From Candidatus Rokubacteria bacterium CSP1-6 (lineage in GTDB: Bacteria; Methylomirabilota; Methylomirabilia; Rokubacteriales; CSP1-6), in the NCBI GenBank assembly GCA_001443385.1, contig LDXP01000013.1, positions 1-43,524 on the forward strand: 43,524 bases of DNA. The letters run 5' to 3'. Positions 1-7,294 of the stretch are shown here, piece after piece. Within the stretch, counting starts at the first letter, position 1, and every line of letters starts with the position of its first letter. The notes beneath the pieces are model-generated. The model made no database searches, was not told the origin of the DNA, and saw nothing but the letters and a program-made list of their open reading frames with translations. Both the position numbers and the translations under genes were made by a program.

Positions 1-1
1 C

Positions 2-727
2 CAGCTCTATCGGCCCGCGGGGCCCGGCCCGTTTCCCGCGCTGGTGCTCCTCCACGGGTGCGGCGGCGTCGAGCCTCTCCACGCGCGCTGGGCCAGATGG
101 CTCAACGAGCGTGGGTACGTGGCGCTCGTGGTGGACAGCTGGACGCCCCGTGGGATAGTGGAGAACTGCTCTCCGGACACGCCGGATGTTGAGAACACGG
201 AGCGGTTCGATGACGCCTTCGGAGCCCTCCGCTACCTCTCGTCGCTGCCGTTCGTGGACCCCAGCCGGATCGGGGCGATGGGGTGGTCCAACGGCGGAGT
301 CTTCGCCATTGCCGTCGTCAACGGCCCGAGCCTCGAGCGGGCGCGCAAGCGGGGCGTGACGCTCCCTTCCCGCGGGTTTCGCATGGGGATCGGCGTGTCC
401 CCCGGCGGGTGCTTCTCGCTCGTCAAGGAGGTCGTGGTGGCGCCGCTCCTCGTGCTGATCGGCGCGGCCGACGACTGGACCCTGGCCACGACCTGCGAGG
501 AGATGGTCAACGCCATGCGCGCCAAGGGGGCGGACGCGACGATCAGGATCTTCCCGGGCGCCTACCATTACTTCGACAACGCGGACTACCCCCTCCAGAT
601 GCTTCCCGACGTGGAGAACCGGAACAAGCCGGGCGACTGCTGCGGGGCGACGGTGGGCTACCAGCGCGAGGCGGCCGCCGCCGCGTTCACCGAGGTCGAG
701 GCGTTTCTGGCGAAGCATCTCAAATGA
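2..727 (+). CDS. dienelactone hydrolase family protein (5' end cut by window)
   Basis: The open frame runs in from the window edge, so the true start is missing. The visible part is an alpha/beta hydrolase of the dienelactone hydrolase type: an oxyanion-hole strand ending HGCGG, a nucleophile elbow GWSNGG, an acid in GAADDW and a late histidine in GAYHYFD. Classical dienelactone hydrolases use cysteine in the elbow; here it is serine, so a general carboxylesterase or peptidase-like hydrolase is equally possible. The early HGCGG and internal cysteines (VENCSPDT, GDCCGA) are typical of the exported subfamily, but the signal-peptide region is not visible. The next gene follows after 41 bases on the same strand. 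The family is reasonably sure; the substrate is unknown. Confidence 0.8.
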   Translation, partial: QLYRPAGPGPFPALVLLHGCGGVEPLHARWARWLNERGYVALVVDSWTPRGIVENCSPDTPDVENTERFDDAFGALRYLSSLPFVDPSRIGAMGWSNGGVFAIAVVNGPSLERARKRGVTLPSRGFRMGIGVSPGGCFSLVKEVVVAPLLVLIGAADDWTLATTCEEMVNAMRAKGADATIRIFPGAYHYFDNADYPLQMLPDVENRNKPGDCCGATVGYQREAAAAAFTEVEAFLAKHLK

Positions 728-768
728 TGTCCAAGCAGGAGCTGAGGGAGGCCGCCTGAGGGTCCGGC

Positions 769-1668
769 GTGGACGCATCGGTCGAGCTCGTCAGACAGCT
801 TCGCTCCACGGTGGTCCACATCCGCACCGAGGTGCCCGCCGAGCATCCGTCCGCCCGGATTCTCGGAGAGGAGCGGTTCGGGTCGGGCACGGTGATCGAC
901 CCCTCGGGGCTGATCCTGACCGTGAATTACGTCGTGATGGGGGGCGAGAGCATCCAGGTGTCGTTCACCCAGGGCCGCCGGGCCAAGGCTGAGATTGTGG
1001 CGCAAGACTTCGAAGTCGGTCTCGCGCTCCTCAAGGTCAAGCGCCAGGGGCTCCAGGCCGCCGAAGCGGGCTCCTCCGAGGAGATCGACTGCGGCGCGCC
1101 GGTCTTCGTCCTGGCCTCCACGCAGCCGCAGGAGCGGCGGGTCTCCGGCGGCCTGGTCACGTATCTTGGAGAGTTCGAAGCCTACTGGGAATACCTGCTG
1201 GAGCGAGGGATCGTGTCGAGCGCCTTCAACCCCGGCTTCGGCGGCGGCGCGCTCTTCACGCTCGCCGGCCGCATGATCGGCGTGGTCTCGCTGAACCTGA
1301 ACGAGGTCGCGCGGAACTCGCTGGCCATCCCTATCGAGCACTACTGTGCGAACCAGGAGGAGTTCCTCCGCTACGGCCAGGTCGTCAGCCGACCGAAGCG
1401 CGCGTGGCTGGGCGTGTTCGCCTACGCCCTGGAGGACGGGGTGGTGGTGGCCGGACTGGTTCCCCAGGGGCCGGCGGAGCGCTCGGGGCTACGGGAGGGC
1501 GACTTCATCGTCTCGGTGGACAGGGAGGAGGTGTCGAGCCGGAAGGGGCTCTACCTCGCCCTCTGGCGCCACGGGCCGGGGGAAAAGATCCAGCTGGAGG
1601 TCATGCGCGACCGCGAGCTGAAGCGCATGGAGATTCTCGGCGCGGACCGCGCCCGTTTCTACAAGTAG
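769..1668 (+). CDS. HtrA/DegP-like trypsin-fold protein with PDZ domain, catalytic triad lost
   Basis: The 299-residue product has a chymotrypsin-fold domain (about residues 35-190) followed by a PDZ domain (about 205-290, with VAGLVPQGPAERSGLREGD). The HtrA framework is clear: GSGTVIDPSGLILT, then LALLKV, then NPGFGGGAL and GVVSLNL. All three catalytic positions are changed. Histidine in the usual NxHVV is tyrosine (Y54 in VNYVV), aspartate before LALLKV is glycine (G84), and serine in NPGNSGGP is glycine (G158). No signal peptide or membrane anchor is seen, so it looks cytoplasmic. GTG at 769 is the first start after an in-frame stop at 757-759, and no good ribosome site precedes it. It is probably a non-proteolytic binding or scaffold protein; the partner is unknown. 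Confidence 0.82.
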   Translation: MDASVELVRQLRSTVVHIRTEVPAEHPSARILGEERFGSGTVIDPSGLILTVNYVVMGGESIQVSFTQGRRAKAEIVAQDFEVGLALLKVKRQGLQAAEAGSSEEIDCGAPVFVLASTQPQERRVSGGLVTYLGEFEAYWEYLLERGIVSSAFNPGFGGGALFTLAGRMIGVVSLNLNEVARNSLAIPIEHYCANQEEFLRYGQVVSRPKRAWLGVFAYALEDGVVVAGLVPQGPAERSGLREGDFIVSVDREEVSSRKGLYLALWRHGPGEKIQLEVMRDRELKRMEILGADRARFYK

Positions 1669-1682
1669 CGGAGGCGATAGGC

Positions 1683-2474
1683 ATGGATCTGGGACTGAAA
1701 GGGAAGGTTGCGATCGTGGTGGCGGCGAGCAAGGGGATGGGCAAGGCCAGCGCCATGGGGCTGGCCGCCGAGGGTGCCCGGGTGACGATGTGCGCGCGAA
1801 CGGAGGCCGATCTGATCGTGGCCGCCAACGAGATCCGGGAGCAGACCAAGGCGGAGGTGCTGGCGCTCCCCGCCGACGTGACGCGGCTCGCCGACATCCA
1901 GCGGGTGGTCGCGAAGACCGTGGAGGCCTTCGGCGGCGTGGATATCCTGGTCGCGAACGCCGGCGGCCCGCCTCCCGGCGGTTTCGATCAAATGACCGAC
2001 GCCGATTGGCAGGCCGCCTTCGAGCTCACCCTGCTCTCGACGGTCCGCTTCATCCGTGAGGTGCTCCCCCACATGAGGAAGAAGCGCTGGGGGCGGATTC
2101 TCAACATCCAGTCCAGCTCGGTCAAGCAGCCGATCGCCGGGCTGATCCTGTCCAACGGGATCCGCCCCGGAGTGGCGGGGATGTCCAAGACGCTGGCGGC
2201 CGAGCTGGGGAAGGACAACATCCTGATCAACACGGTCTGCCCGGGCCGCATCCTCACCGACCGGCTCCGCTCCCACATGGGAGGGCGGGCCAAGCAGGTG
2301 GGGAAGACGTTCGAGGAATACCTGCCTCAGGTGACCGCGGACATCCCGCTCGGCCGCGTTGGAAGCCCCGAGGAGTTCGCCAACATGGTGGTCTTTCTCG
2401 CCTCCGAGCGCGCGTCCTACGTGACGGGCGCGACGATTCAGGTGGACGGCGGCCTCATCCGCTCCATCGTCTAG
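1683..2474 (+). CDS. SDR family oxidoreductase, divergent FabG-like subgroup
   Basis: The 263-residue product has a Rossmann fold of the short-chain dehydrogenase/reductase family. A glycine-rich dinucleotide loop AASKGMG lies near residue 15, NAGG follows beta-4, and the C-terminus carries the usual GATIQVDGG. The catalytic YxxxK is replaced: the aligned segment reads SNGIR, giving serine and arginine where tyrosine and lysine are expected, although upstream serines (NIQSSS) remain. This matches a known beta-ketoacyl-ACP-reductase-like SDR subgroup lacking the canonical tetrad. The ATG at 1683 is preceded by a purine-rich GGAGGCGATAGG. It lies 14 bases after the HtrA-like gene and may be co-transcribed with it. 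Substrate unknown. Confidence 0.85.
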   Translation: MDLGLKGKVAIVVAASKGMGKASAMGLAAEGARVTMCARTEADLIVAANEIREQTKAEVLALPADVTRLADIQRVVAKTVEAFGGVDILVANAGGPPPGGFDQMTDADWQAAFELTLLSTVRFIREVLPHMRKKRWGRILNIQSSSVKQPIAGLILSNGIRPGVAGMSKTLAAELGKDNILINTVCPGRILTDRLRSHMGGRAKQVGKTFEEYLPQVTADIPLGRVGSPEEFANMVVFLASERASYVTGATIQVDGGLIRSIV

Positions 2475-2482
2475 CGCCCGCA

Positions 2483-3292
2483 GTGGTCAGGGGGGTTCGC
2501 AACGCCTTTTCCGGGTTCTACGCCCACCAGGGGTTCTTCCTGGCGGCGGGGCTCTCCTTCTACGTTCTGATCTGCCTGATTCCCTTCCTGTTCCTGATCA
2601 TCTCGCTGCTCGGGTTCATCCTGTCGAGCGAGGAGGCGACCCGCCAGGTCATCAACCAGCTCGCGCCGATCATGCCCGTGTACCAGAAAGAGATCGGCCG
2701 CATCCTCCTCCGGATCGTCGCCACGCGCAACGTCTCCGGGATCCTCGGGACCGTGATCCTGATCCTGTTCTCCACCCAGCTCTTCGGCGCCAGCCGCCTC
2801 GTGCTCGACCGGATCCTCGGCGTCAAGCGCGGCCGCGGTTTCTTCAGGGGGATGCTGTTCGACATCTTCTGGATCTTCATGATCGGGGCGCTGTTCCTGG
2901 CGGCCCTCGCTGTCACCGACCTCTTTACCTGGGCCAAGGTGTTCATCCTTCGCCCGGCGCAGATGCCGCGCGAGTGGATCAACTACATGAGCATCGGCCT
3001 CGGCGTGGCCCTGGCCACGTGGATGTTCTATCTGCTCTATCGGCACCTGCCGCACCGCCCGATCCCCCGCGGGGCCGCCCTGGCCGGGGCGCTCCTCGCC
3101 AGCGTGCTCTGGGAAGTGGCCAAGCAGCTCTTCCGGCTCTACATCGTGACGGTGGGCGTGTACGACCAGATTTACGGGCCGCTGGGCGTGCTCGTGGCCT
3201 TCGTGATGTTCGTATACTACTCGGCCATCGTCTTCGTCCTGGGCGCCGAGTACGTCGGGGCCCTCGAGCGCGGGCGCTTCGCCCGGGGCTGA
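2483..3292 (+). CDS. YihY/BrkB family inner-membrane protein
   Basis: The 269-residue protein has about six hydrophobic segments and the typical start of the YihY/virulence-factor-BrkB family: an amphipathic stretch, then GLSFYVLICLIPFLFLII. Other family-like parts are the loop YRHLPHRPIPRGAALAGALL, the segment EVAKQLFRLYI, and YDQIYGPLGVLVAFVMFVYY near the C-terminus. The family was once annotated as ribonuclease BN, but that activity belongs to another protein, and its transport function is not settled. The GTG start lies 8 bases after the upstream SDR stop without a clear ribosome site, suggesting translational coupling. The family assignment is strong; no function is inferred. Confidence 0.88.
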   Translation: MVRGVRNAFSGFYAHQGFFLAAGLSFYVLICLIPFLFLIISLLGFILSSEEATRQVINQLAPIMPVYQKEIGRILLRIVATRNVSGILGTVILILFSTQLFGASRLVLDRILGVKRGRGFFRGMLFDIFWIFMIGALFLAALAVTDLFTWAKVFILRPAQMPREWINYMSIGLGVALATWMFYLLYRHLPHRPIPRGAALAGALLASVLWEVAKQLFRLYIVTVGVYDQIYGPLGVLVAFVMFVYYSAIVFVLGAEYVGALERGRFARG

Positions 3293-3338
3293 CGCGCGGT
3301 GGCCCGGATCGCGTAGGTATGGTATCGTTCAGCGCGTC

Positions 3339-4547
3339 ATGAACTCCGCGGCCCGACGCCAGGCGCGTCCGCTCCAGGGATACCGCGTCCTGGAGGTCGC
3401 CCACCTGATCGCGGGGCCGGTCTGCGGCATGTACCTGGCAGACATGGGCGCCGACGTCATCAAGGTCGAGGAGCCGGGGAAGGGCGACGCCTCCCGCTCG
3501 GTCTATCAGGTCACGCTCAACGGGGAGGGGCCGCTCTACATCACCGTGAATCGCAACAAGCGCGGGATCGCGCTGGACCTGTCGGCGCCCGACGGGCGGG
3601 AGGTGTTCTACCGGCTCGCCGAGCGGGCCGACGTGGTGATCGAGGCCTACCGCGGGGGCGTGGCCGAGCGGCTCGAGATCGACTACGAGCGGCTCTCGCG
3701 CCTGAATCCCCGGCTCATCTACTGTTCCCTCTCCGCCTTTGGCCCGGAGGGCCCCTGGCGGGAGAAGCCGGGCCTCGATGCTCTCGTGCAGGCGATGAGC
3801 GGCCTCATGGCCATCACCGGCGAGCCCGACGGCGGGCCGGTGCTCTGCGGCGCCCCGGTGGTGGACACGATCGGCTCGCTGCTCGCCGTGCAGGGGGTTC
3901 TGACGGCGCTGCTCCACCGCGAGAAGACCGGCGAGGGGCAGAAGGTGGACGTGTCGCTCCTCGACGGGGCGCTCCTCGCCCACGCCGCGCGGCTGTCCGT
4001 CTTCCACCTGACGGGGGAGGACCTGCCGCGGCTGGGCAGTGCCCACCCCGAGCTGGTGCCGTACCAGGCATTCCGGGGGCGGGACGGCTGGATCTTTGTC
4101 GCCGTGAGGACGGACCAGCTCTGGCGATCGTTCTGCGGCGCGATCGGCCGGCCCGGGCTGGCCACCGACCCGCGCTTCGCCACCAAGGCCGACCGGCTCG
4201 CCCGCCGGAAGGAGCTGGTGCCTATGCTGGACGTCGTGTTCCTTTCCCGGACCGTCGGGGAGTGGATGGAAGTTCTCGAGGCCGCCGACGTGCTCTGCGC
4301 TCCGGTGAACAACTACTCCGACATGGTCAAGGATCCGCAAGTTTTGGCCAGCGGGATGATCGCCGAGCAGGATCACCCGAAGGGCGGGCGATTCAAGACC
4401 ATCGGCATTCCGGTCAAACTGGCGAAGAGTCCCGGCCGGATCCTGACGCCGGCGCCCGCACTCGGCGAGCACACCGACCAGGTGCTCCGGGAGGCCGGGT
4501 ACGGGGACGCCGAGATCCAGAGCCTCCGCCAGCGCGGCGTGATCTAG
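3339..4547 (+). CDS. CaiB/BaiF family (class III) CoA transferase
   Basis: The 402-residue product matches the full length of family III CoA transferases, which move CoA between carboxylates through a covalent aspartyl intermediate in an interlocked dimer. The N-terminus has LEVAHLIAGPVCGMYLADMG followed by VIKVE; the middle has NKRGIALDL and YCSLSAFGPEGPW; the catalytic aspartate is D147 in GLDALVQAMSGLM. The C-terminal domain includes CAPVNNYSDM. The gene is followed by an SDR of the hydroxyacyl-CoA type and then, after a DinB gene, by an enoyl-CoA hydratase, so activation of an organic acid to its CoA ester for degradation is a reasonable inference. Donor and acceptor are unknown. The ATG at 3339 has no obvious ribosome site. 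Confidence 0.92.
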   Translation: MNSAARRQARPLQGYRVLEVAHLIAGPVCGMYLADMGADVIKVEEPGKGDASRSVYQVTLNGEGPLYITVNRNKRGIALDLSAPDGREVFYRLAERADVVIEAYRGGVAERLEIDYERLSRLNPRLIYCSLSAFGPEGPWREKPGLDALVQAMSGLMAITGEPDGGPVLCGAPVVDTIGSLLAVQGVLTALLHREKTGEGQKVDVSLLDGALLAHAARLSVFHLTGEDLPRLGSAHPELVPYQAFRGRDGWIFVAVRTDQLWRSFCGAIGRPGLATDPRFATKADRLARRKELVPMLDVVFLSRTVGEWMEVLEAADVLCAPVNNYSDMVKDPQVLASGMIAEQDHPKGGRFKTIGIPVKLAKSPGRILTPAPALGEHTDQVLREAGYGDAEIQSLRQRGVI

Positions 4548-4569
4548 CCCTCCACAGGAGACAGCGACC

Positions 4570-5481
4570 ATGATGCTCGAGGATAAAGTGGTGGTGGTGA
4601 CCGGGGCGGCCCGCGGGATCGGCCGCGAGATCGCGCTCCTCATGGCCCAGGAGGGCGCCAAGGTGGTGGTGAACGACTACGGCGGCAAGGAGGACGGGAC
4701 GGGCGCCGCCCGCACGCCGGCGGACGAGGTCGTGAACGAGATCAAAGCCCAGGGCGGGCAGGCCGCGGCCAACTACGACTCCGTCGCCACCATGGCGGGC
4801 GGGAAGAGCATCATCCAGACCGCCCTCGACCATTTTGGCCGGGTGGACATCGTGGTGAACAACGCGGGGATCCTCCGCGACCGGATGATCTTCAACATGA
4901 CCGAGGAAGAGTGGGACGCCGTCCTCGACACCCACCTGAAAGGCGCGTTCTCCGTGACCCGCGCGGCGGTCCCCCTCATGCGCGAGCAGAAGTGGGGGCG
5001 CTTCATCAACATGACCTCGACCTCGGGCCTGGTCGGGAACGTGGGGCAGGCCAACTACGCCGCCGCCAAGCTGGGCATCGTCGGCTTCACGAAGGTCGTC
5101 GCGCTGGACATGGCGCGCTACAACGTCACGGCCAACTGCATCTCGCCCTTCGCCTGGACGCGGATGATCGGGACCATCCCCAGCGAGACCGAGGCGCAGA
5201 GGGCGCGCGTGGAGAAGCTCAAGCAGCTCTCCCCCGCGCACATCGCGCCCATGGCCGTCTACCTGGCCACCGATGAAGCCAAGGACATCTCCGGCCAGGT
5301 CTTCGGCGTGCGCGGCAAGGAGATCATGCTCTTCAACCACATGCGCCCGATCCGCTCGATCCATCACGCGGAGGGGTGGACGCCCGAGCGGCTGGCGAAA
5401 ATGTTCCCGGGCACGCTCCGCCAGCACCTGGTCCCCCTGGAGACCTCCGGCCAGTTTTTCAACTACGATCCGCTCGTCTGA
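4570..5481 (+). CDS. SDR family oxidoreductase, 3-hydroxyacyl-CoA dehydrogenase-like
   Basis: The 303-residue enzyme has an intact SDR core: TGAARGIG for NAD(P) binding near residue 11, NNAG after beta-4, a serine in MTSTSG, and the catalytic NYAAAK. The N-terminal EDKVVVVTGAARGIGREIA and the insert VNDYGGKEDGTG resemble the dehydrogenase part of peroxisomal multifunctional enzyme type 2 and related bacterial acyl-CoA dehydrogenases. A tail of roughly 55 residues after the core (HMRPIRSIHHAEGWTPERL) is longer than in ordinary FabG. A CAGGAG site precedes the ATG by about 10 bases. It lies 22 bases after the CoA transferase and is probably in the same operon, oxidising a hydroxyacyl-CoA intermediate. 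Confidence 0.88.
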   Translation: MMLEDKVVVVTGAARGIGREIALLMAQEGAKVVVNDYGGKEDGTGAARTPADEVVNEIKAQGGQAAANYDSVATMAGGKSIIQTALDHFGRVDIVVNNAGILRDRMIFNMTEEEWDAVLDTHLKGAFSVTRAAVPLMREQKWGRFINMTSTSGLVGNVGQANYAAAKLGIVGFTKVVALDMARYNVTANCISPFAWTRMIGTIPSETEAQRARVEKLKQLSPAHIAPMAVYLATDEAKDISGQVFGVRGKEIMLFNHMRPIRSIHHAEGWTPERLAKMFPGTLRQHLVPLETSGQFFNYDPLV

Positions 5482-5486
5482 TAGAA

Positions 5487-5522
5487 CCCTCTCCCCTGTG
5501 GGGAGAGGGCAGGGTGAGGGGG
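5487..5522 (+). repeat. palindromic repeat family 1, copy 1
   Basis: A hairpin of CCCTCTCCCC and GGGGAGAGGG around a three-base loop is followed by CAGGGTGAGGGGG. It fills the gap between the SDR and DinB genes, and its purine-rich right end (GTGAGGGGG) lies where the DinB ribosome site would be. Related copies are at 28312-28390 and 30142-30180. Confidence 0.75.
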
Positions 5523-5531
5523 TAGCCACTC

Positions 5532-6485
5532 GTGGACAGAGCCCTGGTCATCGCGAACCTGGCGGCGACGCCGAACCTCCTCCGGCTCCTCGGCGAAGAT
5601 TTCTCGCCTGATCTGGCCGTTAAGCCTCCCAGGTCGGGGGAGTGGTCCGTCACCGAAGTTGTTCGCCACTTTGTCGAGGGCGAACGCGACACCTTTCTGC
5701 CCCGGCTTCGCCGGATGCTGACCGAGGAGCGTCCGGTCTTTCCGTCCCGGGATCGCCAGGCGTCTGGCGATCGCTCTGATCTGGGGACGCTCCTGGGCGC
5801 CTTCGAGTCGGCCCGGGGCGAGGTCGTCAAGATCTTGAATGGCCTGGCGCCCCCCCAGTGGGCGCGTGAGGGGGTGAGCCCGAGCCGGGGCGCGCTGAGC
5901 GTCGAGAACTACGCAGCGACGATGGCGGGCCACGACACCGAGCACCTCCAGCAGATCCATCAGGTCCGGAGCGCCCTCGGCCTCCGCCCCAAGCGAACCG
6001 AGGCGCGGGTGGCGCTCCCCCTGGCCGAAGTGGCGCCCGCCATCCAGCCTCTTCCCGGCAAGATCGAGGCGCTGTCCCGCGGGCTCAGCGCTGAGCAATT
6101 GCGGCAGCGACCCCGGGAGGGGGAGTGGTCCATGAAAGAAGTGATGGCCCATTTCCTGAAGGTGGAGCGCGATGTCTTTCTCCTTCGACTGAAGCGGATC
6201 GTCAACGAGGATCGGCCTCGCTTCGAGAGCTTCGATCCCGAGGTCTGGGCCGCCGAGCGCGATCATCGCCAGGGCGATTTCGTGGACGACTGGCGCCGGT
6301 TCGCGGAGGCGCGCGCTGAGACCGTGGCCTTTCTCCAGGGCCTGCCGCCGGCCGCCGCAGACCGGATCGGCCTCTCCGCGTTCTTCGGGCCCGTCATGCT
6401 GGCACAGTATGCCACCCACATCGTGGACCACGACCTCGAGCACCTGGCTCAACTCCAAGCCTGCCGCGCCGTCGTCGCGCGCTGA
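5532..6485 (+). CDS. tandem DinB-domain protein
   Basis: The 317-residue product holds two DinB/YfiT-type four-helix bundles, about residues 1-155 and 165-317. The units are recognisably duplicated: SGEWSVTEVVRHFVEGERD in the first matches EGEWSMKEVMAHFLKVERD in the second. Each keeps the histidines expected for a metal site: one in the first helix (VVRHF, VMAHF) and two near the end (GHDTEHLQQ, DHDLEHLAQ). Some DinB-like proteins are thiol transferases using mycothiol or bacillithiol; many have no known role. The GTG start is placed by the purine-rich end of the palindromic repeat just upstream. Its place among acyl-CoA genes suggests co-expression but does not reveal a substrate. Confidence 0.85.
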   Translation: MDRALVIANLAATPNLLRLLGEDFSPDLAVKPPRSGEWSVTEVVRHFVEGERDTFLPRLRRMLTEERPVFPSRDRQASGDRSDLGTLLGAFESARGEVVKILNGLAPPQWAREGVSPSRGALSVENYAATMAGHDTEHLQQIHQVRSALGLRPKRTEARVALPLAEVAPAIQPLPGKIEALSRGLSAEQLRQRPREGEWSMKEVMAHFLKVERDVFLLRLKRIVNEDRPRFESFDPEVWAAERDHRQGDFVDDWRRFAEARAETVAFLQGLPPAAADRIGLSAFFGPVMLAQYATHIVDHDLEHLAQLQACRAVVAR

Positions 6486-6494
6486 GGACCTGCC

Positions 6495-7277
6495 ATGGCG
6501 GGATTCGAAACACTCAGGCTGGACCGTGAAGGCCCCATCGCTCGCCTCATCCTGAACCGGCCGGCCCAGCTCAACGCCATCAACCGGCAGATGCTTGAGG
6601 ACCTCTCGAGCGCCTGCGAGAGCATCGAGGGCGATCCATCCATCAAGGTCGTCACGCTGACGGCAGAAGGCCGGGCCTTCTGCGCCGGCGCCGACCTCCG
6701 GACGGTCCAGGAGCTCTCTCCCGATCCCCAGAAGTGGGAAGCGTTCACCAGGCTCTGGCACCGCGCCTTCAACCGGATCGAGGCGCTGCCCGTCCCCGTC
6801 ATCGCCGGTGTCCACGGCATGGCGCTGGCGGGGGGCCTCGAGCTGACCCTGGTGTCCGACCTCGTCATCGCCGACGAGGAGGCCAGGCTGGGCGATCAGC
6901 ACGCCAACTTCGGGCTCGTCGCCGGCGGTGGCGGGAGCCAGCGCCTCCCCCGTCTGATCGGGCTCCGGCGCGCCAAGGAGCTGATGCTCCTGGGCCACTG
7001 GCTCACGGCCCGAGAGGCGCTCGAGTGGGGGCTTATAAATCGGGTAGTTCCGACAGGTCAGGTGAGAGAGAAGCTGAACGAGCTGGCGGCCCAGCTCGCG
7101 GGCCTGAGCGGATCAGCGAACCGGACGGTGAAGATGCTGGCGAACCGGGGGCTGGACCTTCCTCTGGCCGGGGGTCTCGAACTCGAGATCCGTGGCGTTA
7201 CCCAGCACATGAGCTCGGCCGACGCCCGGGAAGGCCTCTCGGCCTTCGTGGAGAAGCGGAAACCGAAGTTCAGCTGA
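6495..7277 (+). CDS. enoyl-CoA hydratase/isomerase family protein
   Basis: The 260-residue length is normal for a crotonase-fold enzyme, usually a trimer or hexamer. The CoA-binding and first oxyanion-hole segment is GRAFCAGADL (about residues 58-67), and the second oxyanion segment is HGMALAGGLELTLVSD. Downstream are ADEEARLGDQHANFGLV and the usual C-terminal EGLSAFVEKRKPKF. The two glutamates of classic hydratases are not both evident at the expected positions, so isomerase, hydrolase or lyase activity is possible. The ATG lies 9 bases after the DinB stop, with GAGGA ahead of it. It could act with the nearby CoA transferase and SDR in beta-oxidation-like degradation. Confidence 0.9.
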   Translation: MAGFETLRLDREGPIARLILNRPAQLNAINRQMLEDLSSACESIEGDPSIKVVTLTAEGRAFCAGADLRTVQELSPDPQKWEAFTRLWHRAFNRIEALPVPVIAGVHGMALAGGLELTLVSDLVIADEEARLGDQHANFGLVAGGGGSQRLPRLIGLRRAKELMLLGHWLTAREALEWGLINRVVPTGQVREKLNELAAQLAGLSGSANRTVKMLANRGLDLPLAGGLELEIRGVTQHMSSADAREGLSAFVEKRKPKFS

Positions 7278-7294
7278 CGGCAGGAGGCTCCGGA

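Noticed and set aside
724-759. Eleven-codon frame beginning ATGATG at the dienelactone hydrolase stop.
   Set aside because: Too short and without its own ribosome site; probably chance, although translational coupling cannot be excluded.
2483-3292. Ribonuclease BN annotation for the YihY protein.
   Set aside because: Historic misassignment; the protein is a multi-helix membrane protein without nuclease motifs.
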